Source of the DNA: JANELJ01 sp024511395
GTDB lineage: Bacteria; Pseudomonadota; Gammaproteobacteria; GRL18
Reading direction: 5' to 3'
NCBI GenBank assembly: GCA_963681975.1
Contig: OY820613.1
Coordinates: 868,001-932,000, forward strand
DNA: 64,000 nt
The notes under the pieces were generated by a model. It saw nothing but the letters and a program-made list of their open reading frames with translations, did not search any database and had not been told where the DNA came from. Each line of letters opens with the position of its first letter. Position 1 is the stretch's first letter. The position numbers and the translations under genes are program-made. Of this stretch, positions 44,643-53,724 are shown piece after piece.

Positions 44643-46137
44643 ACCCTGAATAAAACATATAGCATTGATTTATAAAGAAATATTGCTTGATTATGGGTGT
44701 TAAATTTGCAGGTTTTTGGTAAAATAAGCCTTATTACCTTGCAAATTTCCATACCAAAATGAAGCCAAAGAAACAGCCAAAAATACCTCAGGAAGACCTG
44801 TTCAGGATGCGTCTTGAAAACATGCTGGACTTAAATCATGAGTTGATTAAGTTATCAAAACACATAAACTGGGAAAGTCTTGATAAAGAATGGGGAGCCC
44901 TGTTTATATCCACTAAAGGCGCTCCTGCTATACGCACTCGCCTGATTGCAGGATTGCATTACCTGAAACATCTGCATGATTTATCGGATGAACAGGTCGT
45001 AAAAAGCTGGACAGAAAATCCGTACTGGCAATGTTTTTGTGGAGAAGAATACTTTCAGCATAAGATGCCTATACACCCTACGACCATGACCAAATGGCGT
45101 AACCGGCTGGGTAAGTCAGGCAGTGAAAAATTACTGATTGAAACCATTAAGGCCGGACTAAAGAGTAAAACCATAAAGCCCGGCAGTTTAAAGAAAGTCA
45201 CGGTAGATACTACCGTACAGGAAAAGAACATCGCTTTTCCAACCGATTCAAAGCTCCTGAACAAAGCCAGAGAAAACCTGGTTAAACTGTCCAAAGAGCA
45301 CGGTATTAAACTGCGCCAGAATTATAATCGGATTGGACCTCAATATGTATTAATGGCCAGTCGTTATGCTCATGCAAAACAGTTTAAACGCATGAAGAAA
45401 ATGAATAATAAACTGAAATCCCGTTTAGGTCGCGTTAAAAGGGATATTGAACGACAACTGCCCAATTATTCTGTTGATATTCAGTCACTGTTTGAAGTGG
45501 TTCTGGAACAGGCACAGAAACTGATAGAGCAGGAGCAGCACAGTAAGAACAAGCTTTACAGTTTACACGCCCCGGAAGTCGAGTGTGTCAGTAAAGGCAA
45601 AGCTCATAAGCCTTATGAATTTGGGGTTAAAGCCAGTATCGCTGTGACCAACAAGGAAGGCTTTGTTATTGGGGCTCAAAGTTGTCCAGGAAATCCTTAT
45701 GATGGACATACCTTGTTACCACAACTGGAGCAGATAAAACAGTTTACAGCAGTACAACCGGAACAGTGCTTTGTTGACCGGGGTTATCGTGGACATGAAG
45801 TAAAAGACACGAAAGTTTTTATCTCAGGTCAGAAACGAGGCGTTACCCGAAGTATTAAAAAGGCATTAAAACGGCGCAGTGCGATTGAGCCTGAAATTGG
45901 TCATATGAAAAACGATGGCCGTTTAGACCGCTGCTATCTGAAAGGTGCAGTCGGTGATGCCATTAATGTGGTTATGGTAGCCGCTGGTCATAACTTAAGA
46001 AAGATCCTCAATAAGCTCCGGCTTTTGTGGCTCAAAATTATTTCCGGTTTGATGGGGTGTTTTATCAAACCGGAGCAATCTGCTGCTTTAAACCTGGCTT
46101 GAGGTCAGGCTTAAAACGGTATTATTCAGGTTGAACT
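44638..46137 (+). mobile_element. IS5-type element, copy C (1,500 bp, intact)
   Basis: Left end AGTCCACCCTGAATAA, right end complement of AGTTCAACCTGAATAA, with target duplication GAAT at 44634-44637 and 46138-46141 (6-bp alternative TGAATA). Inserted in the last codons of the FGE-like gene. Confidence 0.95.
44759..46102 (+). CDS. IS5-type DDE transposase, copy C
   Basis: 447 residues, same organisation as copy A, with a scatter of substitutions (for example LNHELIKLSKHINWESLDKE near the start, and VLEQAQKLIEQ). The three candidate acidic residues are conserved and the frame is open, so it may be active. Confidence 0.93.
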   Translation: MKPKKQPKIPQEDLFRMRLENMLDLNHELIKLSKHINWESLDKEWGALFISTKGAPAIRTRLIAGLHYLKHLHDLSDEQVVKSWTENPYWQCFCGEEYFQHKMPIHPTTMTKWRNRLGKSGSEKLLIETIKAGLKSKTIKPGSLKKVTVDTTVQEKNIAFPTDSKLLNKARENLVKLSKEHGIKLRQNYNRIGPQYVLMASRYAHAKQFKRMKKMNNKLKSRLGRVKRDIERQLPNYSVDIQSLFEVVLEQAQKLIEQEQHSKNKLYSLHAPEVECVSKGKAHKPYEFGVKASIAVTNKEGFVIGAQSCPGNPYDGHTLLPQLEQIKQFTAVQPEQCFVDRGYRGHEVKDTKVFISGQKRGVTRSIKKALKRRSAIEPEIGHMKNDGRLDRCYLKGAVGDAINVVMVAAGHNLRKILNKLRLLWLKIISGLMGCFIKPEQSAALNLA

Positions 46138-46141
46138 GAAT

Positions 46142-46207
46142 AATTTTCCTACCTATACCAGCAATCAGGTGGGGTTCCGTCTGGTAGAAGATATTGCAGA
46201 TAAGTGA
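46142..46207 (+). pseudogene. SUMF1/FGE-like protein, 3' end beyond IS copy C
   Basis: After removal of the IS and one GAAT, YVRLN joins NFPTYTSNQVGFRLVEDIADK and a TGA at 46207. GFRLVED is the usual terminal motif of FGE-like domains, which confirms the assignment. Confidence 0.8.
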
Positions 46208-46242
46208 ATGTTAACCTAAATAAAAAAGGATTAGAGACAATT

Positions 46243-46842
46243 ATGACACAATCAAAATACGAAAAAGCGGTTGAACTTATTGATGCAGCCAATAAAGAAG
46301 ATCCGAACCAGGAAATGGATGGTGATAAAAGCCAGCCAAAAGAATTACTTTATGGGCGGCGTATGTCGGATATGCTGGAGCGCTTTGCACCTGAAACCGA
46401 TGATATTATGAAACTGGCTATACGGGCTCAGCATATTCAGCGCTGGAAATCACCCCGGGATGACTACCCCATGGACAGAAAAGGCTATCATCAATGGCGT
46501 ACCAATTTATACAAATTTCATGCGGAAACGGCGGGAGAGTTATTGTTAAAAGCGGGTTATTCCGAGGAAGAAGTTGAACGGGCTAAACAGGCCATAGGCA
46601 AAAAAGCTCTGAAAACTAATAAAGATACCCAACTGGTTGAGGATATTGCCGCACTGGTATTTATTGAGCATTATATGACGGATTTTGTAAACAAGCATCC
46701 CGAATACGATGAACAGAAATGGATTGATATTATTTTACGCACTTGGAAAAAAATGTCCGAAAAAGGCCAGAAATTTGCACTTTCCGGAGCCATAAAACTG
46801 CCCGAGCCACTGGTGCCTTTAATTACCAAAGCCATCAGTTAA
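46243..46842 (+). CDS. DUF4202 family protein
   Basis: Conserved bacterial protein without a known reaction; its helical fold with conserved His/Asp residues (FAPETDDIMKLAIRAQHIQRW and AALVFIEHYMTDFV) recalls HD-type hydrolases, but I cannot show activity. The start at 46243 (MTQSKYEKAVELIDAANKEDPNQ) fits the family; the frame is open to a GTG at 46204. The product is 199 residues. It lies just after the IS-interrupted gene, and a hairpin separates it from parE. Confidence 0.85.
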   Translation: MTQSKYEKAVELIDAANKEDPNQEMDGDKSQPKELLYGRRMSDMLERFAPETDDIMKLAIRAQHIQRWKSPRDDYPMDRKGYHQWRTNLYKFHAETAGELLLKAGYSEEEVERAKQAIGKKALKTNKDTQLVEDIAALVFIEHYMTDFVNKHPEYDEQKWIDIILRTWKKMSEKGQKFALSGAIKLPEPLVPLITKAIS

Positions 46843-46910
46843 TAGCTTACATTATTCCCCGATTTTGCTAAACTTCACTATTCTGGTAATTGTACTGAAA
46901 ACAAAAATGT

Positions 46911-46942
46911 TAATTCAGAGTACCTTAGAGTACTCTGAATTA
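46911..46942. terminator. Perfect 13-bp hairpin between DUF4202 gene and parE
   Basis: TAATTCAGAGTAC pairs with GTACTCTGAATTA around CTTAGA. The lack of a T-run makes a classical intrinsic terminator doubtful; it may equally be an operator or RNA-stabilising stem. Confidence 0.45.
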
Positions 46943-47011
46943 TATTGAATTATTATAATTACAGTCACATTTTTCTTTTAAAAATCATACGATAATAAGG
47001 TAATACTCTAT

Positions 47012-48898
47012 ATGGCAAGTTCCTATGATGCTCAGGATATTGAAGTTCTAAACGGCCTTGAACCGGTACAGCGCCGCCCCGGCATGTACACTCAAACAGA
47101 GCGTCCTAACCACCTGGCACAGGAAGTGATCGACAATAGTGTGGATGAAGCCATGGCCGGCTTTGCCCGTCGTATAGATGTTATTCTGCATAAAGACGGC
47201 TCTTTATCCGTAAAAGATGACGGTCGTGGTATGCCGGTGGATATACATCCGGAAGAAAAAATCCTTGGTATAGAATTAATCCTGACCCGCCTGCATGCCG
47301 GTGGTAAATTCTCCAATGATAATTACCAGTTTTCCGGCGGCCTGCATGGAGTCGGGGTGTCTGTGGTTAATGCCCTGTCTGGTAAACTGGAAATATGGGT
47401 AAGGCGTAATGGCAAAGAATATTATATGGCCTTTGCCCATGGTGATAAAACCCATGAGCTGGACGTTATTGGTGATGTGGGTAAGCGAAATACCGGCACT
47501 ACGGTACGTTTCTGGCCGGACAAAAACTATTTTGATTCCATAAAATTTTCTGTGCCCCGATTAAAACATGCCCTGCGGGCCAAAGCCGTGCTTTGCCCGG
47601 GACTGGAAATTAATTTTAAGGATGAAAACAGCGGAGAAACGGAACGCTGGTATTATGAAAACGGTTTGTCCGATTACCTGCTTGATGCCATAGAAGAAAA
47701 AGAAACGATTCCCGACATTCCGTTTACCGGAAAAATGGAGGGCAATAATGAACAGGCTGAATGGGCCTTATTGTGGCTGGCTGAAGATGGTACACCGATT
47801 ACTGAAAGTTATGCCAATCTTATCCCCACCCCGCAGGGTGGAACCCATGTGAACGGTCTGCGTACCGGTCTGACGGAAGCCATTCGTGAGTTTTGCGAAT
47901 TCAGAAATCTATTGCCCAGGGGGGTAAAAATTACTCCTGATGATGTCTGGGACAGCTGTTGCTATATTTTATCTGTCAAGTTGCAGGACCCGTTATTTTC
48001 CGGTCAGACCAAGGAGCGTCTGTCATCCAGGGAGTGTGCTGCCTTTGTTATGTGGGTGGTTAAGGATGCCTTCGGACTGTGGCTGAACCAGCATACTGAG
48101 GACGGTGAACGTCTGGCAGAACAGGTGATTAGCCGTGCCAATCAGCGAATTCGCGCTGGTAAAAAGGTGGTGCGTAAAAAAATTACCCAGGGACCGGCAC
48201 TGCCCGGTAAGCTGGCAGACTGTACCTCTTCAGATTTTAATGAAACTGAACTGTTTCTGGTGGAAGGGGATTCTGCCGGAGGTTCCGCCAAACAGGCCCG
48301 GGATCGGGATTTTCAGGCCATTATGCCTCTGCGCGGCAAGATCCTTAATACCTGGGAGGTGGATTCCTCCCAGGTACTGGCCTCAAATGAAGTGCATGAT
48401 ATTTCCGTGGCTATTGGTGTTGAACCTGGCTCTTCGGACTTAAAAGGTCTGCGCTACGGCAAAGTCTGTATTCTGGCGGATGCGGATTCCGACGGTGCTC
48501 ATATTGCCACTTTATTATGCGCCCTGTTTGTGCGTCATTTTAAGGCCTTGGTGGATGCCGGTCATGTTTATGTTGCCATGCCCCCATTGTTTCGTATTGA
48601 TGTGGGTAAACAGGTGTTCTATGCCCTGGACGAATCTGAGAAAAAAGGGGTATTGGACAGAATTGAAGCGGAAAAAATTTGCGGTAAGGTTAATGTACAG
48701 CGCTTTAAGGGACTGGGGGAAATGAATCCTATGCAGCTCAGAGAAACTACTATTGCACCGGACACCCGTCATCTGGTATGCCTGACCGTGGAACAGGATG
48801 ATGAAACCTACCATATGATGGACATGTTACTGGCCAAAAAACGGGCTGCAGACCGAAAAGCCTGGCTGGAATCCAATGGTGATCTGGCTAATGTGTGA
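47012..48898 (+). CDS. parE: DNA topoisomerase IV subunit B
   Basis: ATPase subunit of topoisomerase IV, which unlinks daughter chromosomes with ParC. The 628 residues match E. coli ParE (630). GHKL motifs are EVIDNSVDEAMAG, KDDGRGMPVD and GGLHGVGVSVVNALS; the TOPRIM metal site is EGDSAGGSAKQARDRDFQAI and DADSDGAHI. LHAGGKFSNDNYQFSGG is the ParE rather than GyrB version. parC is not in the window. Confidence 0.97.
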   Translation: MASSYDAQDIEVLNGLEPVQRRPGMYTQTERPNHLAQEVIDNSVDEAMAGFARRIDVILHKDGSLSVKDDGRGMPVDIHPEEKILGIELILTRLHAGGKFSNDNYQFSGGLHGVGVSVVNALSGKLEIWVRRNGKEYYMAFAHGDKTHELDVIGDVGKRNTGTTVRFWPDKNYFDSIKFSVPRLKHALRAKAVLCPGLEINFKDENSGETERWYYENGLSDYLLDAIEEKETIPDIPFTGKMEGNNEQAEWALLWLAEDGTPITESYANLIPTPQGGTHVNGLRTGLTEAIREFCEFRNLLPRGVKITPDDVWDSCCYILSVKLQDPLFSGQTKERLSSRECAAFVMWVVKDAFGLWLNQHTEDGERLAEQVISRANQRIRAGKKVVRKKITQGPALPGKLADCTSSDFNETELFLVEGDSAGGSAKQARDRDFQAIMPLRGKILNTWEVDSSQVLASNEVHDISVAIGVEPGSSDLKGLRYGKVCILADADSDGAHIATLLCALFVRHFKALVDAGHVYVAMPPLFRIDVGKQVFYALDESEKKGVLDRIEAEKICGKVNVQRFKGLGEMNPMQLRETTIAPDTRHLVCLTVEQDDETYHMMDMLLAKKRAADRKAWLESNGDLANV

Positions 48899-49050
48899 AG
48901 CAGTTAGCTTTTAATTCTAAATAATTTATTGAAAAAGCTCTTTTTATGAGAACTGTTTAACAAAATCACATAAATTTTTGAAACTTAAGATTTCTTTAAG
49001 GTTCGTTGGTTACACTGAACACAATGAAAAAATACACTGGAGTTCAGGCT

Positions 49051-49803
49051 ATGAGCGAAGCCTTAAAAGATAAAACCGTTACCTTACTAGCCAATCACAG
49101 AAAAAATAAGCAGACCGAGGCGTCTGAAATATATTATTTTGAAGAAGGCCGGTCGGAGCGGGCTCATCTGGAAAGTTTTATCAGTGAGGTATTTAAAAAA
49201 TACTATAATGCCGAACTGGACCATTTTTATCCAAACCTGCTGACTATTGAAGCTGATGCGCAACAGCCGGGCGATGACACCCTTATCAAGGCTGTTGCCG
49301 GCGTCCGTTGTGCCGCAGATGAGGTGTTGTTCTCCGAGTATTATCTCAAGCATGATCTGGAAAGCGAACTGGAAAACCTGTACGGTGAAACTATTTCCCG
49401 TGATTCCGTGGTTGAAGTGGGTAATCTGGCACCGGCCAATGTCGGTCAGATGCGCTGGTTAATTGCTTCCATTACCGCTTTTTTATATTCAGCAGGCTTT
49501 AAATATATTGTTTTTACGGCCGTTCCCGGTGTTTATAATGCTTTTAAACGTATGGATGTTCCCTTAAAACATATTACTGAAGCCAGTCGCGAGTATCTGC
49601 CGGAAGAGATGATGGACAAGTGGGGGTCGGAATATTATGATCTTAAACCCATGGTTCTGGCCGGTGATATTGCAGAAGGCTTTGAAATTATGAAGCAGAA
49701 TATTTATACAGCCAATAAAAAGCTTATCCCCTTATTTGAAAAAGCCTGTCAACTGGGGTGGGATGATCTGGCAAAACGCACAAAGCAGGGAAAGGTTGCT
49801 TGA
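49051..49803 (+). CDS. Thermostable hemolysin-family protein (GNAT-like)
   Basis: First gene of a five-gene operon. The family is named after a Vibrio thermostable direct hemolysin-like locus, but its members resemble acyltransferases of the GNAT/autoinducer synthase fold. The core VEVGNLAPANVGQMRWLIAS and FKYIVFTAVPGVYNAFKRMD is well conserved, as is the VAGVRCA strand. I choose the ATG at 49051 (MSEALKDKTVT), nine bases after GGAG; an in-frame ATG at 49024 has no ribosome site. 250 residues, no signal peptide. The stop overlaps the next start (TTGA). Confidence 0.85.
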   Translation: MSEALKDKTVTLLANHRKNKQTEASEIYYFEEGRSERAHLESFISEVFKKYYNAELDHFYPNLLTIEADAQQPGDDTLIKAVAGVRCAADEVLFSEYYLKHDLESELENLYGETISRDSVVEVGNLAPANVGQMRWLIASITAFLYSAGFKYIVFTAVPGVYNAFKRMDVPLKHITEASREYLPEEMMDKWGSEYYDLKPMVLAGDIAEGFEIMKQNIYTANKKLIPLFEKACQLGWDDLAKRTKQGKVA

Positions 49804-51389
49804 ATCTACTGGAACAGAAAATCCGCGAATACGCAATACAGCAGCCGAACAAGCTGGCTATAGAAGGTGATGACAGCCAGCTGGATTATCAGAGCCTGCT
49901 TGATGAAATAAAAACAACCTGTTCTACTCTGGGATTTCCAGGTTCTTTTGATGCCCACCAGAGCAGCCATACCTTTGCTGTTATTATGGACAACCATCCA
50001 GCCTGGGCTGTACTGGACTTATGCCTGTTATTTAATCACCAGTGTTCAATTCCACTACCCAAATTCTTTTCCCTTGAACAACTTAAACACGCCATTACCG
50101 ATTCCGGAGTTGAATATCTGATCCTTGATCAGTCTGAAATGAATATGGAACTTATTCAGACTCTGAAGAGTCTTATTCAGAGTCATGAAAACATTGAAAT
50201 TGCTGGTAAGACACTGGATTTTTACCGTTTGAATGTACCGACTGATTCAATGGTCAGTGATAATCATCAGGAACAGGATGGTAAGCTGCAAGAGAGTCAG
50301 CAGCAAATAGTAAAAATTACCTACACTTCAGGCACCACCGATCACCCTAAAGGTGTGATATTGTCAGAAGACACCATAATGACCAAGGTGGAGGCGCTGA
50401 GCCGGGCCAGTGAGGCCAATGCTGATGACCGTTCCATATGCATATTGCCCTTATCAACACTGCTGGAAAATATTGGCGGGCTGTATGTGCCTTTATATTG
50501 TGGAGCCAGTATTATTTTACTGTCGCCACAGAGTACCGGGCTGTCCGGTTCCAGCCAGATTGATCATGAAAAACTGATCCGTGTTATTTTAAAGTACCGG
50601 CCCACGGCCTTTATTATTATTCCGCAGCTTTTATTATTATTAATCAAGCTGGTACAGTCAGGCGTTCAACTGCCGGATTCACTGCGTTTTATTGCCATGG
50701 GCGGTGCCCCGGTATCCCGGCAGTTACTGGATCTGGCTGAACAGCTGAAGATCCCGGTTTTTGAGGGTTACGGCTTATCAGAGGCCGCATCGGTTGTGGC
50801 GGTAAATAACCCGACTTATCACAGACTGGGGTCGGTTGGTAAAATACTGGATACCCATGTCGTAAAAATCAGTGACAATGGTGAAATACTGGTTAAACAT
50901 CAACTGTTTTCCGGTTACCTAGGGCAACCGGCCATCAATAGTGATGACTTTTATGCGACCGGTGATATCGGCAGACTGGATGAAGACTGTTATCTTTATG
51001 TCACCGGCCGAAAAAAGAATGTGATCAATACTTCCTTTGGCCGCAATATTTCTCCCGAGTGGCTGGAGAAAGAACTGGAAACCATACCCGTCATAGCACA
51101 ATGTGTGGTATATGGGCATGGCCGGCCTTTTTTAGTGGCTATTGTGGTATTAAGAGATGGCTCTGAACAGGGCATCAGTAACCTGCGCCAGGCTCTGGAG
51201 TTGTTAAACAGTCAGCTGCCGGACTATGCCAGAATTAAAGATTTTATTGTGGCACAGGAACCGTTTACGGTTAACAATGAATTATTAACTGGTACCGGTC
51301 GGCCCAGACGGCAGCAGATATATCAGATTTATAATAAACAGCTTGAACGCTGTTATGATAAACACCAGGTGCTTGATAAAAGTGCCTGA
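49800..51389 (+). CDS. AMP-dependent acyl ligase / acyl-CoA synthetase
   Basis: Activates a carboxylic acid as acyl-AMP and transfers it to a thiol or another acceptor. The 529 residues show the P-loop-like YTSGTTDHPKG (175-185), FEGYGLSEAASVVA, and the hinge region ATGDIGRLDEDCYLYVTGRK followed by KNVINTSFGRNISPEWLE. Start TTG at 49800 overlaps the stop of the upstream gene by four bases, indicating tight coupling. Substrate cannot be read from the sequence; NVINTSFGRNISPEW resembles long-chain fatty acyl synthetases. Second gene of the operon. Confidence 0.9.
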   Translation: MNLLEQKIREYAIQQPNKLAIEGDDSQLDYQSLLDEIKTTCSTLGFPGSFDAHQSSHTFAVIMDNHPAWAVLDLCLLFNHQCSIPLPKFFSLEQLKHAITDSGVEYLILDQSEMNMELIQTLKSLIQSHENIEIAGKTLDFYRLNVPTDSMVSDNHQEQDGKLQESQQQIVKITYTSGTTDHPKGVILSEDTIMTKVEALSRASEANADDRSICILPLSTLLENIGGLYVPLYCGASIILLSPQSTGLSGSSQIDHEKLIRVILKYRPTAFIIIPQLLLLLIKLVQSGVQLPDSLRFIAMGGAPVSRQLLDLAEQLKIPVFEGYGLSEAASVVAVNNPTYHRLGSVGKILDTHVVKISDNGEILVKHQLFSGYLGQPAINSDDFYATGDIGRLDEDCYLYVTGRKKNVINTSFGRNISPEWLEKELETIPVIAQCVVYGHGRPFLVAIVVLRDGSEQGISNLRQALELLNSQLPDYARIKDFIVAQEPFTVNNELLTGTGRPRRQQIYQIYNKQLERCYDKHQVLDKSA

Positions 51390-51407
51390 TAAAATTATGG
51401 AGTAAAA

Positions 51408-52061
51408 GTGAGCAATTTTTTTGACTGCTTAATGACAGAAACTGAACAGGAACGGCAGCAGTTACAGCAAATTGAAGCCCTGCAGCGAGGCAGTAAAGGG
51501 GATATATCCCTGGCAACTTATCAGGCCTTTCTGACTCAGGCCTATCATCACGTCAAACATACCACGCCCCTGTTAATGACCTGCGGCGGACGGATCCCTC
51601 ATTCAAAAGAATGGCTGCGTAATGCCATTGCTGAATACATTGAAGAAGAACTGGGACACCAGGAATGGATTTTAAATGATATTGCTGAGACAGGCGGGGA
51701 TGCAGAAGCCGTCCGTAACGGTCAGCCTCATTATACCGCCGAACTGATGGTGGCCTATGCCTATGACAGTATTAACCGCATTAACCCGGTCAGCTTTTTT
51801 GGCATGGTGCTGGTACTTGAGGGGACAAGTGTTGCACTGGCTACCAATGCGGTAGAGCAGATTAAAAAGAACCTGAATTTACCGGATAAAGCTTTCAGTT
51901 ATTTAAGCTCTCACGGTTCTCTGGATATTGAACACATGGGTTTTTATGAAAAACTCATGAATCAGGTCACGGATACTGATGACCAGAATGCTATTATCCA
52001 TGCAGCTAAAATGTTTTACAAACTCTATGGTGATATTTTCAGAGCATTGCCATTAGATTAA
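51408..52061 (+). CDS. Heme-oxygenase-like diiron protein
   Basis: Related to the iron-containing redox (Haem_oxygenas_2/TenA-like) group that includes UndA-type decarboxylases and SznF-type oxygenases. The 217 residues keep likely metal ligands: Glu81 and His84 in EELGHQEW, Glu138 in VLEGTSVALATNA, and His169, Asp173 and His176 in SSHGSLDIEHMGFYEKL. GTG start preceded by GGAG. With an acyl ligase upstream, an oxidative step on an acyl or amino group is a reasonable inference. No heme-binding histidine motif was seen, so a heme oxygenase role is unlikely. Confidence 0.82.
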   Translation: MSNFFDCLMTETEQERQQLQQIEALQRGSKGDISLATYQAFLTQAYHHVKHTTPLLMTCGGRIPHSKEWLRNAIAEYIEEELGHQEWILNDIAETGGDAEAVRNGQPHYTAELMVAYAYDSINRINPVSFFGMVLVLEGTSVALATNAVEQIKKNLNLPDKAFSYLSSHGSLDIEHMGFYEKLMNQVTDTDDQNAIIHAAKMFYKLYGDIFRALPLD

Positions 52062-52111
52062 TTTCTAATAATAAAACCAGAACAAACTAAAGGACTAATA
52101 AAGGAATAATA

Positions 52112-52774
52112 ATGACTAAACCACTACTGACACTGACCATAAAAATTACAGCCCTAGCATTTTTTGCCCTGATATTCAATGCTGTGGCGTATGCCGCCAA
52201 CTTGGATGATACCATTCATGAATTACAGAAAGAATGGGCCATTGCCAACTATGAAACCGATGATTCCAAAACAGAAAAAGCCTTTGAAGAATTGACCATC
52301 AAAGCAGAAGCAGCCGTAAAAGCCTTCCCTGATAAAGCTGAACCCCTGATCTGGAATGCCATTATAGTCAGTTCCGATGCAGGTAAAAACGGCGGTCTGG
52401 GCGCTCTGGGTAAAGTTAAAAAAGCCCGTGAATTATTACTGCAGGCAGAAAAAATTAATCCTGATGCCCTGCATGGTTCAGTTTATACCTCATTAGGCAC
52501 TTTATATTATCAGGTGCCCGGCTGGCCGATAGGTTTTGGAGATGATGAGCAGGCAGAAAAATACCTGAAAAAAGCCCTGGCCATGAATCCTGACGGTATT
52601 GTTCCTAATTACTTTTATGGTGATTTTATGATTGAAGAAGGTAAGTATGATGAAGCCAGAAAATATCTGAAGAAGGCCTTAAATGCGCCGGATCGTCCAG
52701 CCCGCCCGATTGCAGATAAAGGCCGTCGTGCTGAAATTAAAGCTAAACTGGAAAAAATCAAAGACAAGTCGTAA
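52112..52774 (+). CDS. Secreted TPR-repeat protein
   Basis: The first 30 residues are a signal peptide (ITALAFFALIFNAVAYA then ANLDD). The mature 190 residues hold TPR-like helices, with ALGKVKKARELLLQAEKINP and DDEQAEKYLKKALAMNP and DEARKYLKKALNAP. It likely acts as a periplasmic scaffold or chaperone for the operon. Preceded by AGGAATA and followed by about 120 bases before the dehydrogenase gene. Confidence 0.8.
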   Translation: MTKPLLTLTIKITALAFFALIFNAVAYAANLDDTIHELQKEWAIANYETDDSKTEKAFEELTIKAEAAVKAFPDKAEPLIWNAIIVSSDAGKNGGLGALGKVKKARELLLQAEKINPDALHGSVYTSLGTLYYQVPGWPIGFGDDEQAEKYLKKALAMNPDGIVPNYFYGDFMIEEGKYDEARKYLKKALNAPDRPARPIADKGRRAEIKAKLEKIKDKS

Positions 52775-52892
52775 CTTATTTATTGAATATTGTTGAACAT
52801 TTTTTATAAAGAAGTTTACTTATTAAATTGGTATATTAAGGGGCGGAGTCATACACTATGGCTCTGCCTCTACTGTTTTATGGAAGTATAAA

Positions 52893-53684
52893 ATGAGCAA
52901 GTTAAAACAACAACGCATTATTCTGACTGGAGCAACCGGCGGCATAGGTGGTGAAATTGCCAAACTCCTGCTGGCTGAAGGCGCGCAGCTGGGTCTGGTA
53001 GGACGTTCAAAGGAAAAGCTGGAGCAGTTACAGAAGAAGCTTGGAGGTGGTGGTATAAGAGCTATTGCTGCAGACATTACTGATGCTGATGGGCGTCAGA
53101 AAATTGTGGATCAGATGCGTGAAGCCTTTGGCGGTTATGATATCCTGATTAATACGGCGGGCATTATGGATTTTACCGCCTTTGTTGATCAAAGCGATGA
53201 ACGAATTGAGGCGGTCTTTCAAACTAATGTGATTGCCCCGATGCAGTTAACCAAAAAAGTCCTGCCCTATATGTTGGAGCAGAAAAAAGGTCATATTGTG
53301 AATGTTGGTTCCACCTTCGGTTCTATTGGATTTGCTTGGTTTACTACTTATTCAACCAGTAAGTTTGCCATGCGCGGTTTTTCCCAGGCATTGAGACGTG
53401 AACTGGCCGATACAGCGGTTAAGGTAACTTATGTGGCACCCAGAGCCGTTAAAACAGTGCTTAATTCCGGAGCCGTTTATAAAATGGCCGAAGAAGTAAA
53501 AATGAATATGGATGCACCGAAAGATGTGGCCAGGCAGATTGTGCGTTCTGTAATTAAACAGGATAAAGAACGTTATCTGGGCTTTCCTGAATCTTTGTTT
53601 GTCCGCATTAATGCTATTCTGCCGGGGCTGGTGGACAAGGCAACTCGCGGACAGAATAAAGCTGCAAAGAAATATGTATCCTGA
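52893..53684 (+). CDS. Short-chain dehydrogenase/reductase
   Basis: NAD(P)-dependent oxidoreductase of 263 residues. Cofactor loop TGATGGIGGEIAK (12-24), NTAG (87-90), catalytic Ser140 (NVGS) and YSTSK (Tyr153, Lys157) are complete. The preference for NADP is suggested by the basic residues after the second strand (GRSKEK). It is the last gene of the operon and the natural partner for a carbonyl formed by the upstream enzymes. Confidence 0.9.
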   Translation: MSKLKQQRIILTGATGGIGGEIAKLLLAEGAQLGLVGRSKEKLEQLQKKLGGGGIRAIAADITDADGRQKIVDQMREAFGGYDILINTAGIMDFTAFVDQSDERIEAVFQTNVIAPMQLTKKVLPYMLEQKKGHIVNVGSTFGSIGFAWFTTYSTSKFAMRGFSQALRRELADTAVKVTYVAPRAVKTVLNSGAVYKMAEEVKMNMDAPKDVARQIVRSVIKQDKERYLGFPESLFVRINAILPGLVDKATRGQNKAAKKYVS

Positions 53685-53724
53685 ATTGTTGTCTGTTATT
53701 AGACCCAAACAGCTTAAATAAGCT

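Noticed and set aside
51408..52061. True heme oxygenase
   Set aside because: The conserved residues fit diiron ligands (Glu/His/Asp) rather than a heme-binding histidine pocket.
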